64,000 bases of DNA from Candidatus Gastranaerophilales bacterium (GCA_947630535.1 CANRHZ010000001.1:1-64000); one strand, 5' to 3'; numbered from the stretch's first letter, positions 1 to 8,541 are shown. Numbers and translations: made by a program. Notes: a model not told the origin generated them from the sequence alone.

Positions 1-28
1 GGGGGTAAGCTCCAAACAAATTCGTCAT
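1..28 (-). CDS. 5' end of a leftward gene (partial)
   Basis: On the minus strand an ATG at 28-26 follows a GGGAG Shine-Dalgarno (complement of 37-41) at normal spacing and stays open to the window edge. Only nine codons are visible (MTNLFGAYP), so no function can be given. The call rests on the ribosome binding site alone. It would leave 29-218 as the intergenic region between two divergent genes. Confidence 0.4.
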
Positions 29-218
29 AAATTAAACTCCCATCTATATTTTAGTACAATTTTATTTTATCAAATTGAATTAAAGTTTTCAAGTACAGAT
101 GCAAAAAAGATGCAAAAAAAATAAAAAGTTAAATGTTACAAAACGTAAATAAATTTAAAGCGAAATCAAATATTGCCGATAAAAATTAAGTCGAATATTA
201 ACGGAAGGGACATAATTT

Positions 219-638
219 ATGAGAATTAATGAACATTTTAAGAATTTGAACACGGATGCTTTTAGCATATCATCGGACAAAATTATGAAGGATAGATTTA
301 GCTACGATAAAAAACTTGAAGAATTTAATGTTCTTCCGGAAAATTGCGAAAATTTAGATAAAGGTGGGGTTGAAAGCGCTTTACAAGAGCTTGATTTAGA
401 ATCTGATTTTCTTGAAGAAAAAGGGTACAAGCACGTTGACGAGCAATCAGGATTGTATGTCAAATACTATAAAGAAGATGACGGTAAACTTTATAGAGAG
501 TTTGTAAGACTTGATAAAGACAAGGATAGCGGCAATTATATTTTGATATCATCAAAAGCGGAAATTGGCGAGGACGGAAAAGCAGATACGTCAAAATTAT
601 TACAATCGGAAGCGTATACAATCAAGAAAAACGAATAA
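219..638 (+). CDS. hypothetical protein, 139 aa
   Basis: I do not recognise this protein. It is acidic and lysine-rich, with no signal peptide or membrane segment, and looks like a soluble cytoplasmic protein. A repeated short beta pattern in the second half (residues about 70-125) alternates charged and aromatic residues. The start is supported by AAGGGA about 10 nt upstream of the ATG. The gene is monocistronic, because a hairpin at 664-693 separates it from maa. The upstream 190 bp are A+T-rich with no clear promoter by eye. Confidence 0.6.
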   Translation: MRINEHFKNLNTDAFSISSDKIMKDRFSYDKKLEEFNVLPENCENLDKGGVESALQELDLESDFLEEKGYKHVDEQSGLYVKYYKEDDGKLYREFVRLDKDKDSGNYILISSKAEIGEDGKADTSKLLQSEAYTIKKNE

Positions 639-663
639 AAAATCTTTTAAAAGTTTTTGTTTT

Positions 664-693
664 TTGAGCCCGAAGTTTTAATTTTGGGCTCAA
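664..693 (+). terminator. hairpin, probable terminator
   Basis: TTGAGCCC (664-671) pairs perfectly with GGGCTCAA (686-693) around a 14-nt A+T-rich loop, just after the stop at 638. The 3' side lacks a clean T run, but a T-rich tract precedes the stem, so it may work better on the opposite strand or be weak. Confidence 0.5.
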
Positions 694-752
694 ATTGTAA
701 AATTACTTAATTTAACAGGTAAAACAAAGTTTTAATTTGGGATAAAGTGTGC

Positions 753-758
753 TAATAT
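753..758 (+). promoter_or_regulatory. -10 box placed for a leaderless maa transcript
   Basis: An extended -10 (TGC then TAATAT) ends 6 nt before the maa ATG at 765. No Shine-Dalgarno is visible between it and the start. The expected transcription start would be at or next to the A of the ATG. No good -35 is seen. Confidence 0.4.
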
Positions 759-764
759 CAATCT

Positions 765-1322
765 ATGCCGACAGAAAAAGAAAAAATGCTTAAGGGCGAA
801 CTTTATAATGCAAACTATGACCCGCAATTAATTCAAGAAAGAATAAAATGTAAGGTTTTATGTCACAAATATAATAATCTTGCACCCGATAAAACAAAGA
901 AAAGAATTGAATTAATAAAAAAAATAATAGGCAAAACAAACAACAATTTTTTAATCGAACAACCTTTTGTATGTGATTACGGCTACAATATTGAAATTGG
1001 AGAAAATTTTTATTCAAACCATAATCTTATAATATTAGATTGTGCTAAAGTAACCTTTGGAAATAATGTTTTTATAGCACCGAATTGCGCTTTTTATACG
1101 GCAGGACACCCGCTTGATTACAAAACAAGAAACGAAGGTTTAGAATACGCAAAACCCATTTCCGTGGGGGATAACGTATGGATAGGGGGCAATGTTGTTG
1201 TTTTGGGCGGGGTAAAAATAGGAAACAATGTTGTAATCGGTGCAGGTTCAATCGTTACAAAAGACATTCCCGATAATACGCTTGCATACGGGGCGCCCGC
1301 AAGAAAAATAAAAGAGCTTTAA
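765..1322 (+). CDS. maa: maltose/galactoside O-acetyltransferase family
   Basis: Acetyl-CoA-dependent sugar O-acetyltransferase of the Maa/LacA/NodL type, a soluble trimer. The N-terminus (residues 1-50, with EKMLKGELYNA) matches the Maa domain. Hexapeptide repeats of a left-handed beta helix follow from about residue 70 (IEIGENF, VTFGNNV, ISVGDNVWIGGNV, VKIGNNVVIGAGS). His115 in YTAGHPLD is the expected catalytic histidine. At 185 aa it is family-sized. It lies 11 nt upstream of the dehydrogenase and is probably co-transcribed with it. There is no Shine-Dalgarno, so the start may be leaderless. The exact sugar acceptor cannot be read from sequence. Confidence 0.88.
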   Translation: MPTEKEKMLKGELYNANYDPQLIQERIKCKVLCHKYNNLAPDKTKKRIELIKKIIGKTNNNFLIEQPFVCDYGYNIEIGENFYSNHNLIILDCAKVTFGNNVFIAPNCAFYTAGHPLDYKTRNEGLEYAKPISVGDNVWIGGNVVVLGGVKIGNNVVIGAGSIVTKDIPDNTLAYGAPARKIKEL

Positions 1323-1333
1323 AAAGGAGTAAA

Positions 1334-2368
1334 ATGTTAGCATACGTATATAAAGACCATGGGGTTTTTGAACTTACTCAAAAGCCAAAACCAAAGCTTC
1401 TGGACCCTAAAGATGCAATTGTAAAAATAACAATGAACAGTATATGTACAAGCGATTTACATATTAAGCACGGCTCTGTTTCAAAAGCGGTGAAGGGAAT
1501 AACGCTCGGCCATGAAATGGTTGGAATAGTGGAAGAAATCGGGGATGAAGTTAAAAATGTCAAATGCAATGACAGAGTAACCGTAAATGTGGAAACATTC
1601 TGCGGTAAATGTTTCTTTTGTAAAAACGGTTTTGTAAATAATTGCACGGATAAAAACGGGGGATGGGCACTGGGGTGCCGTATAGATGGTGGGCAGGCCG
1701 AGTATGTAAGGGTTCCTTATGCGGACTTTGGACTAAATAAAATCCCGAATTCAATAACGGATGAACAGGCTCTTTTTGTGGGGGATATATTATCAACGGG
1801 TTACTGGGCAGCAAAGATTTCAGAAATTAAAAAAACGGATACGGTTTTAATCATAGGTGCAGGCCCAACGGGAATTTGCACATTGCTTTGTGCCAAGTTA
1901 AAAAATCCTAAAAAAATTATTGTATGCGAAAAAGATGAAACAAGGAGAAATTTTGTAAAAAAATTATACCCGGACATTATTGTTGTTGAACCTGAAAATT
2001 GCATAGATACCGTAAATAAAGAAAGTGAAAACGGCGGAGCGGACGTTGTTATTGAAGTTGCGGGAAATGAAGATTCATTTAAGCTATCATGGCAATCTGC
2101 AAGGGCAAATGCGATTGTAACCATAGTTGCACTTTATGATAAACCAATGGTTTTACCCTTGCCCGATATGTACGGCAAGAACCTGACCTTTAAAACAGGC
2201 GGGGTGGACGGATGCGATTGCAAAGAAATACTCTCTTTAATTGAACGTGGCAAAATTGATACAACCCCTTTAATTACACATAAATTTCCTCTAAAGGATA
2301 TTGAAAAAGCTTACGAAATTTTTGAAAACAGGCTTGATAATGTTATGAAAGTTGCCGTTGTAAATTAA
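1334..2368 (+). CDS. zinc-dependent alcohol dehydrogenase (MDR superfamily)
   Basis: Medium-chain dehydrogenase/reductase that oxidises an alcohol or reduces a carbonyl with NAD(P). Catalytic-zinc ligands fit Cys38 and the GHE at 59-61. The structural-zinc lobe has four cysteines (90, 93, 96, 104). The Rossmann motif is GAGPTG at 175-180. Length (344 aa) is normal. AAGGAG lies 7 nt before the ATG, 11 nt after the maa stop, so the two form an operon. It resembles the sorbitol/threonine dehydrogenase-like group, but the substrate is not deducible. Confidence 0.9.
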   Translation: MLAYVYKDHGVFELTQKPKPKLLDPKDAIVKITMNSICTSDLHIKHGSVSKAVKGITLGHEMVGIVEEIGDEVKNVKCNDRVTVNVETFCGKCFFCKNGFVNNCTDKNGGWALGCRIDGGQAEYVRVPYADFGLNKIPNSITDEQALFVGDILSTGYWAAKISEIKKTDTVLIIGAGPTGICTLLCAKLKNPKKIIVCEKDETRRNFVKKLYPDIIVVEPENCIDTVNKESENGGADVVIEVAGNEDSFKLSWQSARANAIVTIVALYDKPMVLPLPDMYGKNLTFKTGGVDGCDCKEILSLIERGKIDTTPLITHKFPLKDIEKAYEIFENRLDNVMKVAVVN

Positions 2369-2431
2369 TATATTGTAGAAAAAATAAATTATAGCTTGTA
2401 TGCGGCAAATAAAATTCAATTATATAGGCGA

Positions 2432-3337
2432 TTAAGACCCGCAAGAATATATTTTTTGAGCCAATTTAAGAGCCGAATTAAATTCATCTTTAAATTCTTC
2501 GGCACTAAATTTATTATAATCGGGTACTAATTTTCCGTTTTCGATTTTCCCTTCAAGAATAGCTTTCTGGGCGGAACCCTTGTCGTAATCCTTATTTATC
2601 AACTGTAAAACAAAATCATCACCCAAATCACAAAAATCCATATCGTACCATTCGCCATCTATTTCTTTTGAATAAAGAACCCGTGACTTGGAATTATCAA
2701 TCAATCTGATGCCATTCTCAAGAGCTTGGGCATTTTTTTCATCCAAAAACATCATTGGCGCACAATTCCACATATAAAGAATTTTCTTGGGTTCTACACC
2801 TTTTCTTGTTGCATAATCAAGAGCAGCATTATATTCATTTGAATGATCCAGCATTGGAACCGGATGTTTCATAATTCTGAAATTATTTTTATAATGAAAA
2901 GGCTGCGAACCTGCGGCATAAAGCTTCACCCTTCCTTTGTTTCCCATCTCTTTACTTAATTGAACTGCGTATTTTACCAGTTCTTTTCCCGAACCTTTTA
3001 TGCTCTTTGAACCATCCGTATTGCATATAAAATCAAGATGCAAACATTCATCCGTTGGTACAACATCCATAAAACACTTTTTTTCACCGTTTACATACAT
3101 TATGTATCTGTTTTTGGAATCTTTTATGATGTAGCCATCAATATATGAATTATTTGCAGAGTCCTTTAATTTTACACATTTTATTGTACCTTCAGGCGCA
3201 TTTTTTGGCTTATCACAAACGGTTGTTCTTTCAAATGTGTCTGTGCAAGGTGCTTTATTGTCCCTGAAAATTACAGGTGTATCCTTTTTTATTTTGCTTA
3301 AATGCAACAGATTTAAATGAGGAAAACTAATATTCAT
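2432..3337 (-). CDS. GNAT-fold acetyltransferase-like protein
   Basis: The middle (residues about 95-155) reads as a GNAT acyltransferase core. A beta strand with LHLDFIC is followed by GSGKELVKYAVQLSKE, resembling the acetyl-CoA pyrophosphate loop and helix, and then YKNNFRIM like the usual C-terminal Y-K-x-x-F element. The first 45 residues are a non-homologous tail (TPVIF, TFERT). The last 130 residues are unrecognised, so 301 aa is longer than a simple GNAT. It is convergent with the dehydrogenase (63 bp apart). The substrate is unknown. No Shine-Dalgarno precedes the ATG. Confidence 0.6.
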   Translation of the reverse strand: MNISFPHLNLLHLSKIKKDTPVIFRDNKAPCTDTFERTTVCDKPKNAPEGTIKCVKLKDSANNSYIDGYIIKDSKNRYIMYVNGEKKCFMDVVPTDECLHLDFICNTDGSKSIKGSGKELVKYAVQLSKEMGNKGRVKLYAAGSQPFHYKNNFRIMKHPVPMLDHSNEYNAALDYATRKGVEPKKILYMWNCAPMMFLDEKNAQALENGIRLIDNSKSRVLYSKEIDGEWYDMDFCDLGDDFVLQLINKDYDKGSAQKAILEGKIENGKLVPDYNKFSAEEFKDEFNSALKLAQKIYSCGS

Positions 3338-3485
3338 ATAAAATTAAAAACAATGGAGTAAAAAAAATTTACAAGCTATAAACGAATATAACTAAAGAAG
3401 AACTGCAAAAAACTAATCAAGTAATATTTAACATTTTTTATATCTGATGCGATATCTTTAGCAAATTTTTTTAACCTGATATTTT

Positions 3486-3675
3486 AGCAACAAGGAACGG
3501 GAAAACTCAAGGGAAGCTCGGAAAGCAGAGGGGGAAAGATTACAGACAAAGTATTCTTTAAGACATCTATAGCTATAATTGAATTAGTAATGAAACATTC
3601 AATAAACATTGTATGGCATATCGACTTGGATAAGAGGTTTACTTGAAGCTATTCAATTCCCGAAATTAGAATTTA
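3486..3675 (+). pseudogene. decayed copy of part of the prophage 1800-aa virion gene
   Basis: The segment aligns base by base, with small indels, to 15948-16159 inside the prophage gene. Shared landmarks are AAGGGAAGCT, GACAAAGTATTC, TATGGC and AAATTAGAATTTAA in the same order and orientation. At least one single-base deletion and a few-base deletion break the frames present in the prophage copy. It sits outside attL, so it belongs to an older related element rather than to the present prophage. Confidence 0.75.
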
Positions 3676-4058
3676 AGAGAATTTTCAAACAAAATATTAT
3701 AGGAAACATTGAAACTATAAAACCAGAAGATGTTACAAAAGAAATGCAGAATTTATTAAAAAGCTATAATAGGGGCAAAACAAAAAATTTAGCTGAAATT
3801 TTAGGTTTTCATTATAAATTTGAATTAATACACCCGTTTCGGGACGGAAACGGCAGGGTAGGTCGTTTAATAATGCTTAAAGAGTGTCTTAAAAATAATA
3901 TTGCGCCTTTCATAACGGATGATGGAATAAAATTATTTTATTATTGAGGTTTAAAAGAATGGAAAAAAGAAAAAGGCTTTTTAATTGACAATTGCTTATC
4001 GGCATAAGACAAGTTCAAGACATATTTAGATTATTTTAAAATTGATTATCAAAAATAA
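3609..4058 (+). pseudogene. Fic-domain protein, truncated and with nonsense codons
   Basis: The frame carries a full Fic motif, HPFRDGNGRVGR (His about 75), the signature of AMP-transferring Fic enzymes. The reading frame is interrupted by TGA at 3945-3947 and TAA at 4005-4007. Beyond each stop it continues as Fic-like C-terminus (GLKEWKKEKGFLID, then DKFKTYLDYFK) until TAA at 4056-4058. Each stop is one C-to-T step from a sense codon (Arg CGA, Gln CAA). There is no credible start: the first about 25 codons belong to the phage-gene relic, so the true N-terminus is lost. Non-functional remnant. Confidence 0.85.
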
Positions 4059-4066
4059 GAATAATA

Positions 4067-4179
4067 TTCTTAATTCATATAATTAGAATTTAATTCAAAA
4101 AAAGAAAGTGGACACAGAATGGACATGAATAAAAATTTAAAACGCCTAAAAAAAAATAGCAAGGGAGAGATTCGAACTC
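4067..4179 (+). repeat. oldest attachment-site remnant (copy 1)
   Basis: This matches 44167-44279 at a constant offset with few mismatches. It includes codons matching the last residues of the prophage integrase (LNSYN stop), the GAAAGTGGACACAGAATGGACA element (4104-4125), the spacer, and the first 23 bases of the tRNA 3' end (4157-4179). It is therefore the right end of a lost element whose integrase had the same C-terminus. Confidence 0.8.
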
Positions 4180-4208
4180 AAGGGCCTCACAGGACTTTTG
4201 CCGAACGA

Positions 4209-4283
4209 GAAAGCAAGATACCTTGCTTTCGAGGAGAGGGTAATTACGAAGTAATTACACCCGTGAGTGGCGCTAAATGCGCC
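4209..4283. repeat. three consecutive short hairpins
   Basis: Three inverted repeats follow one another between attachment-site copies 1 and 2. GAAAGCAAG/CTTGCTTTC occupies 4209-4217/4222-4230. GTAATTAC repeats at 4240-4247/4251-4258, where each copy is itself palindromic. GGCGC/GCGCC occupies 4269-4273/4279-4283. Their role is unknown; they belong to the remnant of an older element. Confidence 0.6.
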
Positions 4284-4295
4284 ATAAGGACAAAA

Positions 4296-4405
4296 AATTT
4301 AATTCAAAAAAGAAAGTGGACACAGAATGGACACGAATAAAAGTTTAAAACGCCTAAAAAAAATAGCAAGGGAGAGATTCGAACTCTCGACCTCACGGGT
4401 ATGAG
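4296..4405 (+). repeat. attachment-site copy 2, containing attL
   Basis: Matches 44187-44298. Bases 4296-4363 look like the int-proximal right end of an earlier relative, and 4364-4405 is the 42-bp core shared with attR (tRNA 3' half through the anticodon). Because phage-type right-end sequence lies outside the present prophage, it is best explained by an earlier element in the same tRNA gene. Confidence 0.8.
4364..4405 (+). other. attL core
   Basis: Forty-two bases identical to 44257-44298, starting TAGCAAGG and ending TATGAG. To the right the sequence diverges (ATTTCTCC against CCGTGCGC at attR). This defines the left prophage boundary. It is the displaced 3' half of the tRNA gene. Confidence 0.88.
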
Positions 4406-4499
4406 ATTTCTCCTTTGCAGGCTTGATGGGTTAAAAACCACCAAAAATCAACAAAACCCACTTCGCTGAATTAAATCCTAATTATATGAATTAACATAT

Positions 4500-4521
4500 A
4501 AAGTGGACACAGAATGGACAC
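4500..4521 (+). promoter_or_regulatory. candidate integrase arm-type site, left end
   Basis: AAAGTGGACACAGAATGGACA occurs here, about 95 bp inside attL, and again at 44205-44225 just inside attR, plus in both old remnants (4104-4125, 4312-4333). Each copy contains GGACA twice. Position and repetition on both sides of the core fit Int arm sites. Function is inferred. Confidence 0.5.
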
Positions 4522-4701
4522 AGAAAATCTTATTTAAATTAAGGTTAAATATACGATTTATAAATTAAATTCAAGGCTATAGCTATTCTGCTGCAAAGGT
4601 TTTGACGATATTTTAAAAGAAAACGTCATAAAACACCGTGCATGAAATGCAGAAGAACGAAAAAACACAACTATTAATATAATATAAAGGAATATAAATA
4701 A

Positions 4702-4920
4702 ATGAATATATTTAATAATAATAATAAATTCATAGATTCAAAATACCCTGCAATAAGTGAAGAACTTATAAATAAATTAATGTATGATTTCCCTAACAGA
4801 TTACCAACAGATAAAATAAGCGAATTTGAATTAGGGATTTTGATAGGACAACAAAGGGTAATCACCAAATTGATAAATGAAAAACAATATAATGAACGAG
4901 ATAATTTATTAGATACTTAA
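4702..4920 (+). CDS. small phage protein, 72 aa
   Basis: First gene of the structural module. The ATG follows AAAGGA at about 10 nt. The protein is hydrophilic with a helical C-terminus (GILIGQQRVITKLINEKQ) and no recognisable domain. Its stop is 1 bp from the next start, so it is co-transcribed with the head genes. It occupies the place of small T7 class II/III genes before the portal. Function unknown. Confidence 0.6.
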   Translation: MNIFNNNNKFIDSKYPAISEELINKLMYDFPNRLPTDKISEFELGILIGQQRVITKLINEKQYNERDNLLDT

Positions 4921-4921
4921 T

Positions 4922-5218
4922 ATGTGGCAATCAATTATATCATCCGTATTACAGGCGGTTCAGTTAGGGGTAGGTGCATATAGCCAGTATCAGGCTATGA
5001 ATCAACAAAGAAAGTTACAAAAGGCACAATCAGATGCAGAGATGAGAGCATTTAATATTGAAAGAGCCAATAAAAATATCTCACAAACAGCAACCATTAT
5101 TAATACTAATAAGGGATTAGATAGAGGCCTAGGAAGTTTAAAAATTCCTATAAAAAATACATCTCAACTTCCTTATGGCGGTACTAATAATGGCGTAGGG
5201 TTAAACGTGCCTCTTTAA
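4922..5218 (+). CDS. small virion/assembly protein, positional analogue of T7 gp7.3
   Basis: A 98-aa protein just upstream of the portal. Residues 1-65 form a long predicted helix (LGVGAYSQYQAMNQQRKLQKAQ), and the C-terminus is glycine/asparagine-rich, ending NNGVGLNVPL. T7 gp7.3 has similar size and position and also a glycine-rich C-terminus. Similarity is by context and composition, not alignment. The first 20 residues could be a weak amphipathic membrane helix. Confidence 0.5.
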   Translation: MWQSIISSVLQAVQLGVGAYSQYQAMNQQRKLQKAQSDAEMRAFNIERANKNISQTATIINTNKGLDRGLGSLKIPIKNTSQLPYGGTNNGVGLNVPL

Positions 5219-5226
5219 GGATTAAA

Positions 5227-6843
5227 ATGGAAAATATATGTAAGGGTAGATTAAAAAGGCTGTATGACAAAATGACAAGTGAACGGCAGCCTTATTTAGA
5301 CAGAGCAAGGGAAGCTATAAAATATTCAATGCCTTCACTTTTAGCTGATGAAGGGAAGCAATCAACTAAAGGTAATCCACAAACCATAATAAGCCCAAAT
5401 CAATCAGTTGTGGCTGATGGAATTAATAATTTATCAAGTAAAGTTGTTATGACTTTACTTCCACCAAATCAGACTTTTTACAAATTTGCTATATCTAAAG
5501 CTGAAATTGCTAAAAATGCAGAGCTGAAAGGTATTGATAGAAGCCAATATGAAAGTGCAATCAATAAGGGCCTTTCAAGCATAGAAGACACCCTGTTAAA
5601 GTATCAGGAAAAGCAAGCTGATAGAGTATGTGCCGGCGAAGCTTTCAAACATTTATACAATACCGGAAATGTCTTATTAGTAGACGTATTCAAAGAAGGA
5701 TTAAAATATTATCCACTTGATAGGTACTGTGTAAAAAGAACATATACAGGCAAGCTTATTAGGGCTATTTCCAAAGAAAGTATAAGCTTTTATGATTTGC
5801 CTAATGATATTCAAAAGGTAATTCTTGAAAAATATGGTTTCAAATCAGATAATGAAACTGATGAAGCTGAAAAAGTTACAGAAAAAGAAGATTTTGAACT
5901 ATATACCGTATGTGAAAAAGTTAAAAACGGGTGGAATGTATATCAAGAGGTTGAAGGTTTTACATTGCCTAATTCAAAAGGGACATATCCGTTGGATGTT
6001 TGTCCTTTTATCCCTTTAAGATATACAAGAATAGATGGTGAAAGCTATGGCAGAAGCCTGATTGAAGAATATTTTGGAGATATAGCTGCTTTAGATGCTT
6101 TATCTTTAGCAGTTAAAGATTCGGCTTTAGCAGCCAGTAAACTTATATTCTTAGTGAATCCGTCAGGCAATACAAAGGTTTCGGATTTAACCTCAACACG
6201 TAATTGTGGATTTTGTGCAGGAAATCCGGAAGATATCCAAATATTACAAATTAATAAATATAACGATTTACAATCTGCCTTAACGGAAATACAACGTCTT
6301 GAATCAAGGCTAAATCGTGTATTTTTAATGAAAGCAGCTATTCAAAGAGATGCTGAAAGAGTTACGGCCGAAGAAATAAAACAGATGGCACAGGACTTAG
6401 AAGAAGCACTAGGAAACCATTATGCACTTATGAGCAATGAGTTTCAAAGAGCTTATGTAAAAATAAAATTCTATCACATGAAAAAGGATAAAGGTGCTAA
6501 TATACCTGACCTTTTGAAAGATGATTCTATAGAATTAACGGTAACTACAGGCTTAGAAGCTTTAGGCAGAAGTTCAGACTTAAACAAATTAACAACATTT
6601 TTAACAATTATGCAAAATTTGGCACCCTCTATTCAAGCATTAGGTGCAAAAATCGAAGCTATAGCACAGTCAGTAGCATTATCAATGAATTTAAGTATTG
6701 ATGGTTATTTTTATTCGGAAGCCGAAAAACAAGAAATGGAAAAAAGGGCTATGGAAAACAACTTAGCAAATAAAGCTATTCCTTATGTTATGAAAACAGC
6801 CAATGATGCTACACAAGATAATACAGGAGTTAATAACACTTAA
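5227..6843 (+). CDS. head-tail connector (portal) protein, T7 gp8-like
   Basis: Forms the dodecameric portal through which DNA is packaged and ejected. The start resembles podoviral portals (CKGRLKRLYDKMTSERQPYLDRAREAI about 5-31). An N-terminal helical region is followed by a core containing LPPNQTFYKF, GNVLLVDV and PFIPLRYTRIDGESYGRSL, and a helical C-terminal part with ITAEEIK-like RVTAEEIKQMAQDLEEALG. The 538-aa length equals that of T7 gp8 (536). RBS AAGGATTAAA. The stop overlaps the next start (TAATG). Confidence 0.92.
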   Translation: MENICKGRLKRLYDKMTSERQPYLDRAREAIKYSMPSLLADEGKQSTKGNPQTIISPNQSVVADGINNLSSKVVMTLLPPNQTFYKFAISKAEIAKNAELKGIDRSQYESAINKGLSSIEDTLLKYQEKQADRVCAGEAFKHLYNTGNVLLVDVFKEGLKYYPLDRYCVKRTYTGKLIRAISKESISFYDLPNDIQKVILEKYGFKSDNETDEAEKVTEKEDFELYTVCEKVKNGWNVYQEVEGFTLPNSKGTYPLDVCPFIPLRYTRIDGESYGRSLIEEYFGDIAALDALSLAVKDSALAASKLIFLVNPSGNTKVSDLTSTRNCGFCAGNPEDIQILQINKYNDLQSALTEIQRLESRLNRVFLMKAAIQRDAERVTAEEIKQMAQDLEEALGNHYALMSNEFQRAYVKIKFYHMKKDKGANIPDLLKDDSIELTVTTGLEALGRSSDLNKLTTFLTIMQNLAPSIQALGAKIEAIAQSVALSMNLSIDGYFYSEAEKQEMEKRAMENNLANKAIPYVMKTANDATQDNTGVNNT

Positions 6844-7484
6844 TGAGCGAAACAGATAATAAAACTTCCCCTGAAACGGCTATACAGGACGAAACAAAAA
6901 ACCTTGATAAAGAACTCGATATTGATACAGATAAAGGAGATGCAAAAACGACTTCTGCATCTATTGATTTTTATACGGAATTACAAAACGAATTTAATGA
7001 AAAAGGGGAAATATCAGAGGAATTTAAACAAGGTTTAAAAGAAAAAGGAATTAATGAAGACCGTCTAAATAGTTATATAGAAGGGTTTGAAGCTAAAAAG
7101 AAAGTCGAACAGCTTGAAGCTAATAAGATTTTAGAAGATATTTATAATTCAGTTGGTGGAGAAAAAGTATTAAATGAAATTAAAGCTTGGGCCTCTAATT
7201 CATTAAGTAAAGAAGAAATTACCGCTATCAACAATATACAAGACCCTTTAGTCATGAAGATGGTATACGGAAATTTGAAGAACAAAATGAATGAATCGTT
7301 AGGTTCGGTTCCGAATTTAATTTCAGGCAATGGTGGCACATCAGATACAAGTTACTTTAAGTCTAAAGCACAGATGTTAGAAGCTATATCTAATCCACGT
7401 TATGCAAAAGACCCTGCTTACAGAGGAGAGGTAAGCAGAAAAATAAGTGCAAGCTATGCACATGGTATTAATTTAAGTATTTAA
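6843..7484 (+). CDS. capsid assembly scaffolding protein, gp9-like
   Basis: 213 aa, strongly acidic, with low-complexity E/D/K composition through residues 1-95 and helices to the end, as in T7-type scaffolds that guide procapsid assembly and are removed before maturation. It lies between portal and capsid, the invariant scaffold position. Residues about 165-205 contain SYFKSKAQMLEAISNPRYAKDPAYR, a pattern common near the C-termini of podoviral scaffolds. The start overlaps the portal stop. Confidence 0.82.
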   Translation: MSETDNKTSPETAIQDETKNLDKELDIDTDKGDAKTTSASIDFYTELQNEFNEKGEISEEFKQGLKEKGINEDRLNSYIEGFEAKKKVEQLEANKILEDIYNSVGGEKVLNEIKAWASNSLSKEEITAINNIQDPLVMKMVYGNLKNKMNESLGSVPNLISGNGGTSDTSYFKSKAQMLEAISNPRYAKDPAYRGEVSRKISASYAHGINLSI

Positions 7485-7500
7485 AGGAGTTAATTTTTAA

Positions 7501-8466
7501 ATGTCAGTAAATGCAAATTCATTCGCTAGGTTAGGACAGGCAAACTTTTCCGGTGATACAGAAAAATTATTTAAAGAATTTTTTGTACCCGAACTGATTA
7601 CAGCTTTTGAAACAAACCGCAAAATGGTTAATTACGTACGTAAGAAAACCATCACTAATGCTAAATCAGCAGCATTCCCTGTTCTTGGTACCACAGGAGC
7701 AAAATATGTAGGTGTTGGTGAAAGCCTTTTGGGAAATCAAAAGATTGCACACAACGAAATCATAATCAATGTTGACCCCTTCTTGGTATCAGATGTCCTC
7801 ATTCACGATTTTGATGTAAAACTTCAAGCTTATGAAGATAGGGCTGAAATCTGTACTGAAATGGGCCGTGCCTTAGCTGATACAGAAGACCAACAACTTG
7901 CACAGGTAGGTGTACTGGCTGCAAGGGTAGAAAAAGGTATTGTAGAAGGTAGAGCAGGTGGTTCTGTTCTTAAACGAGGGGAAACCGTAGCTACAGATTC
8001 TAGTGCATTAATTGAAGCCTTAACTTTGGCTAATGTTGAGTTGGATAATAAAAAAGTACCGGAAGCAGACAGAGCAGCTTTTGTAAGGCCTCTACAGTAT
8101 GCAAGGCTTGCACAAAACGCTAATGTTATAAATAAAGATATCGGTGGCGGTTCTTTTGAATTTGGTTTAACAGGTTCAATTGGTGGTCTACAAATAGTTA
8201 AAACCACAAGTCTGCCTTCAACCAATATCAAACAATCAGAAGATACAACTAAACCTAATAATATTTATTATGGTGATTTCACAAATACTGTTGCTCTTGT
8301 TATGAATAAAGGTGCTGTAGGTACAGTAAGTGTTCAAGGTTTAATTACCGAAACTAAATGGATGCTTGAATACCTTGGTCATTTATGCGTAGCACGTATT
8401 CTCCAAGGACATGGTATCTTAAGACCGGATTGTGCGGTTGAAATTTCATCTGCTGCATCCGAATAA
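7501..8466 (+). CDS. major capsid protein, T7 gp10A-like
   Basis: HK97-fold shell protein, 321 aa. Family landmarks: LFLK-like EKLFKEFFVPELITAF (22-37), KSAAFPVLG (59-67), VDPFLVSDVLIHDFDVKL (96-113) and MGRALADTEDQQL. A strong RBS (AAAGGAG) lies 12 nt before the ATG. A hairpin terminator follows at 8506-8531, as in T7. No sign of a gp10B-type frameshift extension was seen. Confidence 0.93.
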   Translation: MSVNANSFARLGQANFSGDTEKLFKEFFVPELITAFETNRKMVNYVRKKTITNAKSAAFPVLGTTGAKYVGVGESLLGNQKIAHNEIIINVDPFLVSDVLIHDFDVKLQAYEDRAEICTEMGRALADTEDQQLAQVGVLAARVEKGIVEGRAGGSVLKRGETVATDSSALIEALTLANVELDNKKVPEADRAAFVRPLQYARLAQNANVINKDIGGGSFEFGLTGSIGGLQIVKTTSLPSTNIKQSEDTTKPNNIYYGDFTNTVALVMNKGAVGTVSVQGLITETKWMLEYLGHLCVARILQGHGILRPDCAVEISSAASE

Positions 8467-8505
8467 GAATAATATAAATTTAACATACGAATATATTAAA
8501 TGTGT

Positions 8506-8531
8506 AGGTGGGGTTTAATTCCCCACCTTTT
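8506..8531 (+). terminator. rho-independent terminator after the capsid gene
   Basis: AGGTGGGG (8506-8513), a 7-nt loop TTTAATT, CCCCACCT (8521-8528), then TTTT. It lies 40 bp after the capsid stop. T7 has its T-phi class terminator in exactly this place, where partial read-through lowers tail-gene expression. The following gene must start downstream of it. Confidence 0.88.
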
Positions 8532-8541
8532 GGAAGGACAA

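Noticed and set aside
4119-4340. 73-aa open frame across the attachment-site remnants
   Set aside because: It translates repeated att and tRNA-like sequence with hairpins; no coding character, no ribosome binding site.
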